Shown here in pieces: positions 1 through 6,729 of a stretch of DNA of 6,729 bases. This stretch comes from Lysobacterales bacterium. GTDB taxonomy: Bacteria > Pseudomonadota > Gammaproteobacteria > Xanthomonadales > Rhodanobacteraceae. Position numbers and translations under genes: made by a program. Position 1 is the stretch's first letter. Each line of letters begins with the position of its first letter. The notes under the pieces were generated by a model, which saw nothing but the letters and a program-made list of their open reading frames with translations, was not told the origin of the DNA and ran no database searches. The DNA is taken from NCBI GenBank assembly GCA_013298265.1, contig JAAFHE010000214.1, forward strand, positions 1-6,729, read 5' to 3'.

Positions 1-2
1 GC

Positions 3-521
3 CACAGCCAGGCCTTCGACCTGTCGCTGCAGACCGATGGCAGCTGGCAGGCCGACGTGGTGCCCGATGCGACGCATGCCGGCGGACCGGCGCTGTGGGA
101 AGTGCACACCTTCGCGAGCGGCGGCGACGCGCGTACGCCGGTGCTGCGCGACGCCAAGACCGCACTGGCCGTGAGCCGCCCGAGCGCGCGCCTCAGCGGC
201 GAGGTCAGCACCGCACTGGACAGTGCGCGCGGTACGGGGCTCAGCGTGAATGTCGGTGTCGAGGCCGCAAGCGCCAGCCGCTATCAGCTGGCCGGCGTGC
301 TGTATGGCACGGCCGCCGACGGCGCGCGCCGGCCGGCCGCCTATGCCCAGTCGGCCGCGTGGCTGGCGACCGGCTCGGGCAAGCTGACGCTGGTCTTCGA
401 CGCCCAGGCACTGACCGGCAGCAAGCTGGCCGCACCGTACGAACTGCGCGACCTGCGCCTGTCCAACCAGGCTGACATGAGTGTGATCGAGCGGCGCGAG
501 CGGGCATTGGAAATTCGCTGA
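3..521 (+). CDS. C-terminal part of an uncharacterised protein (possibly DUF4785-like)
   Basis: This frame is open from the first bases of the window to a TGA at 519-521, so the start lies upstream and only about 172 C-terminal residues are visible. GTG codons at 57 and 60 could be read as starts, but coding-like sequence continues to their left (HSQAFDLSLQTDGSWQADV), so I treat the gene as 5'-truncated by the window edge. The visible part is rich in Ala, Gly, Leu and Ser, has no cysteine and no membrane segment, and looks like alternating beta strands. The ending, with YELRDLRLSNQADM and then ERRERALEIR, resembles what I recall of the last domain of DUF4785 proteins in Xanthomonas relatives, whose function is unknown. 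That family name is a tentative recall. A secreted location is plausible for such a protein but cannot be judged without the N-terminus. The gene is followed by a strong hairpin, which suggests it ends its transcription unit. Confidence 0.72.
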   Translation, partial: HSQAFDLSLQTDGSWQADVVPDATHAGGPALWEVHTFASGGDARTPVLRDAKTALAVSRPSARLSGEVSTALDSARGTGLSVNVGVEAASASRYQLAGVLYGTAADGARRPAAYAQSAAWLATGSGKLTLVFDAQALTGSKLAAPYELRDLRLSNQADMSVIERRERALEIR

Positions 522-526
522 GCGCG

Positions 527-558
527 CGGAAGCGCGCGGCTTGCGCCGCGCGCTTCCG
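527..558 (+). terminator. GC-rich hairpin after the first gene, possible transcription terminator
   Basis: A perfect 14-bp inverted repeat (CGGAAGCGCGCGGC at 527-540 and its complement at 545-558) encloses a 4-base loop TTGC. It begins 5 bases after the stop codon. There is no T-run after the stem, so it is not a textbook intrinsic terminator; it may act as an RNA 3'-end stabiliser or a weak terminator. The stem is seen directly and the role is inferred from position. Confidence 0.55.
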
Positions 559-560
559 GC

Positions 561-652
561 GGGAATCGGGAATGGGGAGTCGGGAATCGTAAAAGCGCTC
601 GCAGCGCGCATCCCCCGCAGATTGCTCTTCCGACTCCCCATTCCCGATTCCC
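561..652. repeat. Composite inverted repeat of GGGAATC-type heptamers, copy 1
   Basis: The left arm (561-588) is four tandem heptamers of the form GGGARTS: GGGAATC, GGGAATG, GGGAGTC, then GGGAATC again. The right arm (628-652) is the reverse complement of three such heptamers and matches the left arm over 25 bases with one base missing. About 41 bases separate the arms, beginning with GTAAAAG. On the minus strand the right arm is preceded by GTAG (complement of 654-657). The element fills most of the gap between the first gene and the transporter gene and ends 15 bases before the transporter's ATG, so it probably lies in that gene's promoter or leader. A second, related copy lies at 1836-1930. 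I recall similar GGGAATC-rich repeats between genes in Xanthomonadaceae and relatives, but I know of no agreed name. Confidence 0.85.
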
Positions 653-667
653 GCTACGCTTGAACGC

Positions 668-1867
668 ATGACCCCTGCTATCCCCGCGCTGCGCCTGTCC
701 AGTTTCTATTTCATGTACTACGCCGTGCTTGGCGGGTTCACGCCGTACTGGAGCCTTTATCTCAAGGACCACGGCCAGGACGCCGCCGCGATCGGCTTGC
801 TCATGAGCCTGTGGTACGCGACCCGCATCGTCGCGCCGAGCAGCTGGAACTGGCTCGCCGGCCGCTCGTCACGGCCTATACGCTGGCTGCACCTGGGCTG
901 CATCGCGAGCGCGCTGAGCTTCTGCCTGTTCCTGCTGCCACTGGGCTTTACCGGCCTCTTCGCGGCAATGTGCGTATTTTGCTTTTTCCATAACGCGACC
1001 ATGCCGCAGTTCGAGGCGATCACGCTGTCGCATCTGCACGGCGCTATCGAGCGCTATGGCGCGATCCGGGTCTGGGGCTCGCTCGGCTTCATCGCCGTCG
1101 TCGCGCTGTTCGGCGTGCTGCTCGACCACATCGCGGTCGCCTGGCTGCCGCTGCTGATGCTGCCGCTGCTGGTCGGCATCACCGCCTCTGCCTTCGTCAA
1201 CGACTACGGCCCGGCGCAGCGCGACGCCCTGCCCGCCGCCGCGGCGGAGTTCCGCCAGCGCCTGCGCCGGCCCGAGGTAATCGCGTTCTTCATCACCTGC
1301 CTGCTGGTGCAGATCTCCTTCGGTCCGCTCTACACATTTTTTTCGCTGTACCTGGAACAACACGGCTACCGGCCGTCGGCGCTCGGCGCGTTCTGGGTCA
1401 TCGGCGTCGCGGTGGAGGTCGCCGTGTTCTTCTTCTCGCCGCGGCTGTTCCTGCGCTGGCCGGCACAGACCGTGCTGCTGGTCGCGGTCGCGAGTGCCGC
1501 TCTGCGCTGGCTCGTGACCGCGCTGTTTCCGGACTCACCGGCGATCATGACGCTGGCGCAGCTGACCCACGCGATCAACTTCGCCGCGTTCTTCGCCAGC
1601 GCGATGCAACTGATGGCGCAGTATTTTCCCGGCCCCCTCGGCGGTCACGGCCAGGGTGTTTTCTATGGGTTTTCCTCGGGCGTCGGCGGGGCGCTCGGCG
1701 CGCTGATTGCAGGCCAGGCCTGGCGCATAGGCGGCGGCCGCCTCGCATTCGAAGTAGCCGCCGTCTTTGCCGCGGTCGCCGCGCTGATCGCCTGGCGCTG
1801 GGTGCGGCCGGAGCGGGCGGCGCTGCGCGCAGCGCGAGAATCGAGAATCGGGAATGGGGAATCGTAA
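668..1867 (+). CDS. Major facilitator superfamily transporter, MFS_1_like / HcaT-type
   Basis: The 399-residue product is very hydrophobic with about 12 predicted membrane helices, roughly at residues 8-31, 41-63, 71-91, 93-112, 134-153, 156-176, 203-224, 238-257, 266-287, 293-318, 328-350 and 358-378. The opening with FYFMYYAVLGGFTPYWSLYL and the signature RYGAIRVWGSLGF (residues 129-141, after TM4) match the branch that includes the E. coli 3-phenylpropionate permease HcaT, in which YGKVRLWGS occupies the same place. It is therefore likely an inner-membrane secondary transporter; the substrate cannot be read from the sequence. The ATG at 668 is chosen because it gives a normal N-terminus directly before TM1, but no Shine-Dalgarno sequence precedes it and heptamer repeat copy 1 ends 15 bases upstream. 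The last nine residues (ESRIGNGES) are encoded by the left arm of repeat copy 2, and the TAA stop lies just inside that repeat, so this tail is probably a late addition without function. The gene converges with epmA. Confidence 0.88.
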   Translation: MTPAIPALRLSSFYFMYYAVLGGFTPYWSLYLKDHGQDAAAIGLLMSLWYATRIVAPSSWNWLAGRSSRPIRWLHLGCIASALSFCLFLLPLGFTGLFAAMCVFCFFHNATMPQFEAITLSHLHGAIERYGAIRVWGSLGFIAVVALFGVLLDHIAVAWLPLLMLPLLVGITASAFVNDYGPAQRDALPAAAAEFRQRLRRPEVIAFFITCLLVQISFGPLYTFFSLYLEQHGYRPSALGAFWVIGVAVEVAVFFFSPRLFLRWPAQTVLLVAVASAALRWLVTALFPDSPAIMTLAQLTHAINFAAFFASAMQLMAQYFPGPLGGHGQGVFYGFSSGVGGALGALIAGQAWRIGGGRLAFEVAAVFAAVAALIAWRWVRPERAALRAARESRIGNGES

Positions 1868-1930
1868 AAGCCGGTTAAGAGCCGAACGCTTGAACGCGCG
1901 CGCTCTGACGATTCCCGATTCCCGATTCCC
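1836..1930. repeat. Composite inverted repeat of GGGAATC-type heptamers, copy 2, between convergent genes
   Basis: The left arm (1836-1863) is four heptamers: GAGAATC twice, GGGAATG, then GGGAATC. The right arm (1909-1930) is the complement of three GGGAATC units. Bases 1843-1864 pair with 1909-1930 at 20 of 22 positions across a 44-base spacer. As in copy 1, the left arm is followed directly by GTAAAAG, and both copies carry the 12-mer ACGCTTGAACGC (656-667 next to copy 1; 1886-1897 inside copy 2). The left arm is translated as the tail of the MFS transporter, and the right arm ends two bases before the tandem TAG TAG that stops epmA. By position the folded element could terminate transcription from both sides, but it has no T-run. 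Confidence 0.85.
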
Positions 1931-1935
1931 GGCTA

Positions 1936-5173
<3,238 letters not shown>

Positions 5174-5197
5174 AGCCCGACTTCACGGAGAGCTGAC

Positions 5198-6040
5198 ATG
5201 GCGAAGAAGGGCTGGGCCGCGTTTCCCTATGCCGACAAGGCATACGACTACGCCGGCGACTCGCTGGCGAAATCCTGGAAGACCTTGCATGCGGGGGACC
5301 AGGAACCGTTTCCCGACGAAACCCATATGGCCAAGCTGTTCAAGGCCAACACTAAGCTCGGCAAGGACGCGGCGGCCACCGCGAGCGCCTTGCAGGAAGC
5401 CTGGCGTGCCTTCCATCGCGGCGATTTCGAAGCCGCCTTCGAGCAGGGCAAGGCATTGAAAGCGCTCGGCGCCTCCGTCGCGATCAAGGCGGCCGGCATC
5501 CATGCGACGTATCTGGTCGACGGGGAAAAGGAAAAGCTCGCGCGCTACGAAGCACTCGCAGCGCTCGCCGAAGAGGCCATCGCCGCGCTGCCCGGCGAAG
5601 CCAACAGCCACTACCGCCGCGCGTTTGCCATCGGCCGCTACAGCCAGTGCATCTCGATCACCAAGGCGCTGGCCCAGGGCCTGGCCGGCAAGGTCAAGGA
5701 ATCGCTGGACGCAACGCTTGAACTCGCTCCCAAACACGCCGAGGCGCAGACCGCGCTGGGCCTGTACCACGCCGAGATCGTCGGCAAGGTCGGCGGCATG
5801 CTGGCCAAGCTGACCTACGGCGCCAGTGCGGCAGTCGCCGAGAAGCACCTGACGGAAGCGACGAAGCTGACCCCGGCGTCACCGATCGCCTGGATCGAAT
5901 ACGGTAACGGCCTGTTGCTGCTGCATGGCGACAAGCGCGAAGACGCGGTTGCGGAAGCCTATTCGAAAGCCGCCAAGCTCAAGCCGCGCGATGCGATGGA
6001 AGCGCTCGACGTGGCCTGGGCGAAGGACCAGCTGGCCTGA
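5198..6040 (+). CDS. Tetratricopeptide-repeat-like protein of unknown function
   Basis: The 280-residue soluble protein has no signal peptide or membrane segment and is probably cytoplasmic. It begins with a distinctive KGWAAFPYADKAYDYAGDSL block (residues 4-23), followed by LQEAWRAFHRGDFEAAFEQGKAL (65-87) and helical pairs of TPR type. The clearest units are at about 164-195 (KVKESLDATLELAPKHAEAQTALGLYHAEI) and 209-241, each with an Ala-Pro or Thr-Pro turn and small residues at TPR positions. TPR domains usually mediate protein binding, and nothing here indicates an enzyme. I recall similar proteins, with the FP..DKAYDYAG start and the GRYSQ.ISI.KALAQG block (146-161), in beta- and gammaproteobacteria, annotated only as hypothetical or TPR proteins. 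The ATG at 5198 has a good GGAG (5187-5190) seven bases upstream. It is divergent from ligA and convergent with the downstream gene, so it is probably transcribed alone. Confidence 0.9.
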   Translation: MAKKGWAAFPYADKAYDYAGDSLAKSWKTLHAGDQEPFPDETHMAKLFKANTKLGKDAAATASALQEAWRAFHRGDFEAAFEQGKALKALGASVAIKAAGIHATYLVDGEKEKLARYEALAALAEEAIAALPGEANSHYRRAFAIGRYSQCISITKALAQGLAGKVKESLDATLELAPKHAEAQTALGLYHAEIVGKVGGMLAKLTYGASAAVAEKHLTEATKLTPASPIAWIEYGNGLLLLHGDKREDAVAEAYSKAAKLKPRDAMEALDVAWAKDQLA

Positions 6041-6063
6041 GGGCAGGAAATCAGTGAAGAAGC

Positions 6064-6095
6064 GGAGTGAGGAGAGCCCCCTCGTTTCTCACTCC
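6064..6095. repeat. A/G-rich inverted repeat between convergent genes, possible bidirectional terminator
   Basis: GGAGTGAG (6064-6071) and its perfect complement CTCACTCC (6088-6095) form an 8-bp stem around a 16-base loop. The surrounding 6055-6106 is unusually purine-rich then pyrimidine-rich (GAAGAAGCGGAGTGAGG, then CTCGTTTCTCACTCC), unlike the flanking genes. It begins 24 bases after one stop codon and ends 15 bases from the other, so it could stop transcription from both sides. No T-run follows on the plus strand. The motif style (GAGTGAGGAG, GAGAAACGAG) resembles another dispersed repeat I recall from intergenic regions of this bacterial group. Confidence 0.45.
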
Positions 6096-6109
6096 TCTCC
6101 ACTGTTCCT

Positions 6110-6628
6110 TCAATTGCCTCCACCACGCAGCGTGGACGCATTGGGCAGGCCCGACGGTCCCGGCGATTTCATCTGCAGGCGGCGCACTTCGGTTTCCGAA
6201 CTGCGCCGCGCACGTTGCTGGTCGGCGTAGGTCTGGCACTTGTCTTTGCCCAGGTGCGAGCCGGTGGGGCGTTCGCGCGAACAGATCAGGCGGCGTCCGT
6301 CGTTGCGAGTCAGCACCGCGTTGACGTTTTCCTGCGCCTGCAGCAGTTCGGCCTTGTCGCCGTCACGGAACGACGCTGCGTCGGTATGGCGTGCCAGCAC
6401 CGCGGCGATGGTATCGAGGTTTCGCTCGACCTCGACGCGTTCGGACTCCGACACGAATTCGTAGTGACCGCCCGACTGCATCTGCTGGCGGATCGCGGCA
6501 GCCTGGCCGTCGAACAGGGTCTTGCTGTCGGCGGTCAGGGGCCGCTCGACACGCTCCTTCGCCGGCGCCGCCGTCGCGAACAGCAGGCTGACGGCAACCA
6601 GCAACGCTGCCGGATGGATGCGCTTCAT
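6110..6628 (-). CDS. Small secreted (periplasmic) protein of unknown function with a C-terminal two-cysteine motif
   Basis: The predicted product has 172 residues. The ATG at 6628 is chosen because it opens a classical Sec signal peptide (MKR, a hydrophobic core from about 7 to 20, then ATAAPA before KE, so cleavage is likely after residue 23) and has GGAG (6635-6638) six bases upstream; the in-frame ATG at 6673 would add 15 residues ahead of the signal and is less likely. The mature protein is about 149 residues, charged and probably helical, with FDGQAAAIRQQM (39-50), LLQAQENVNAVLTRNDGRRLICSR (95-118) and the motif C116...RPTGSHLGKDKC131. The two cysteines could form a disulfide in the periplasm. 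I recall the pattern of a Cys, PTGSR, basic residues and a second Cys in many short exported proteins of Xanthomonadaceae and relatives; its function is unknown to me. The tail after residue 153 is Gly/Pro/Ser-rich and looks disordered. No clear promoter is visible in 6629-6729. Confidence 0.87.
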   Translation of the reverse strand: MKRIHPAALLVAVSLLFATAAPAKERVERPLTADSKTLFDGQAAAIRQQMQSGGHYEFVSESERVEVERNLDTIAAVLARHTDAASFRDGDKAELLQAQENVNAVLTRNDGRRLICSRERPTGSHLGKDKCQTYADQQRARRSSETEVRRLQMKSPGPSGLPNASTLRGGGN

Positions 6629-6729
6629 CGTATGCTCCGCAGAAAGGGACAGGCGGCTCATTGTCGCCAGCAACCGCAGCCGGCCGCGTTGCCGAAACTG
6701 CGGACATACGAACCATATCGTAGTGCCGC

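Noticed and set aside
561..652. A CRISPR-like array in the heptamer repeats
   Set aside because: The units are 7 bases in direct tandem without unique spacers, and no cas genes are present.
6629..6673. A 15-residue N-terminal extension of the secreted protein from the ATG at 6673
   Set aside because: It would place a non-conserved segment ahead of a complete signal peptide, while the ATG at 6628 has a well-spaced GGAG.

Overview
The window is GC-rich and gene-dense with Gram-negative gene content. EpmA and an NAD+-dependent DNA ligase point to a gammaproteobacterium. The style of the intergenic repeats (GGGAATC-type heptamers and GGAGTGAG-type purine-rich repeats) and of the small secreted protein suggest the order Lysobacterales (Xanthomonadales), perhaps Xanthomonadaceae or Rhodanobacteraceae. 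That placement is inferred from recall, not from a search.

Layout, left to right. (1) The 3' part of a plus-strand gene for an uncharacterised protein (stop at 519-521), followed by a strong GC-rich hairpin. (2) A composite repeat of GGGAATC-like heptamers in inverted arms (561-652), lying just upstream of a 12-TM major facilitator gene (668-1867, plus). (3) A second copy of the repeat (1836-1930). Its left arm encodes the last residues of the transporter and its right arm almost touches the epmA stop. (4) A minus-strand pair, ligA (start 5066) then epmA (end 1936), joined by a 4-nt GTGA stop/start overlap. (5) A 131-bp divergent intergenic region (5067-5197) with three short dyads and a possible plus-strand promoter. 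(6) A plus-strand TPR-type protein of unknown function (5198-6040). (7) A 69-bp convergent gap with an A/G-rich inverted repeat. (8) A minus-strand gene for a small secreted protein (6110-6628). The last 101 bases hold its ribosome binding site and nothing else I can support.

Functionally, ligA seals nicks in replication and repair, and epmA modifies elongation factor P. The two are probably co-transcribed, although no shared pathway is known. The other genes are not obviously linked to them. No tRNA, rRNA, CRISPR array, transposase, phage gene or defence system is visible. I found no convincing new system. The most notable structure is the paired heptamer repeat, which serves as intergenic spacer, coding sequence and possible bidirectional terminator. 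The only gene-free stretches are short: 146, 68, 131, 69 and 101 bases.
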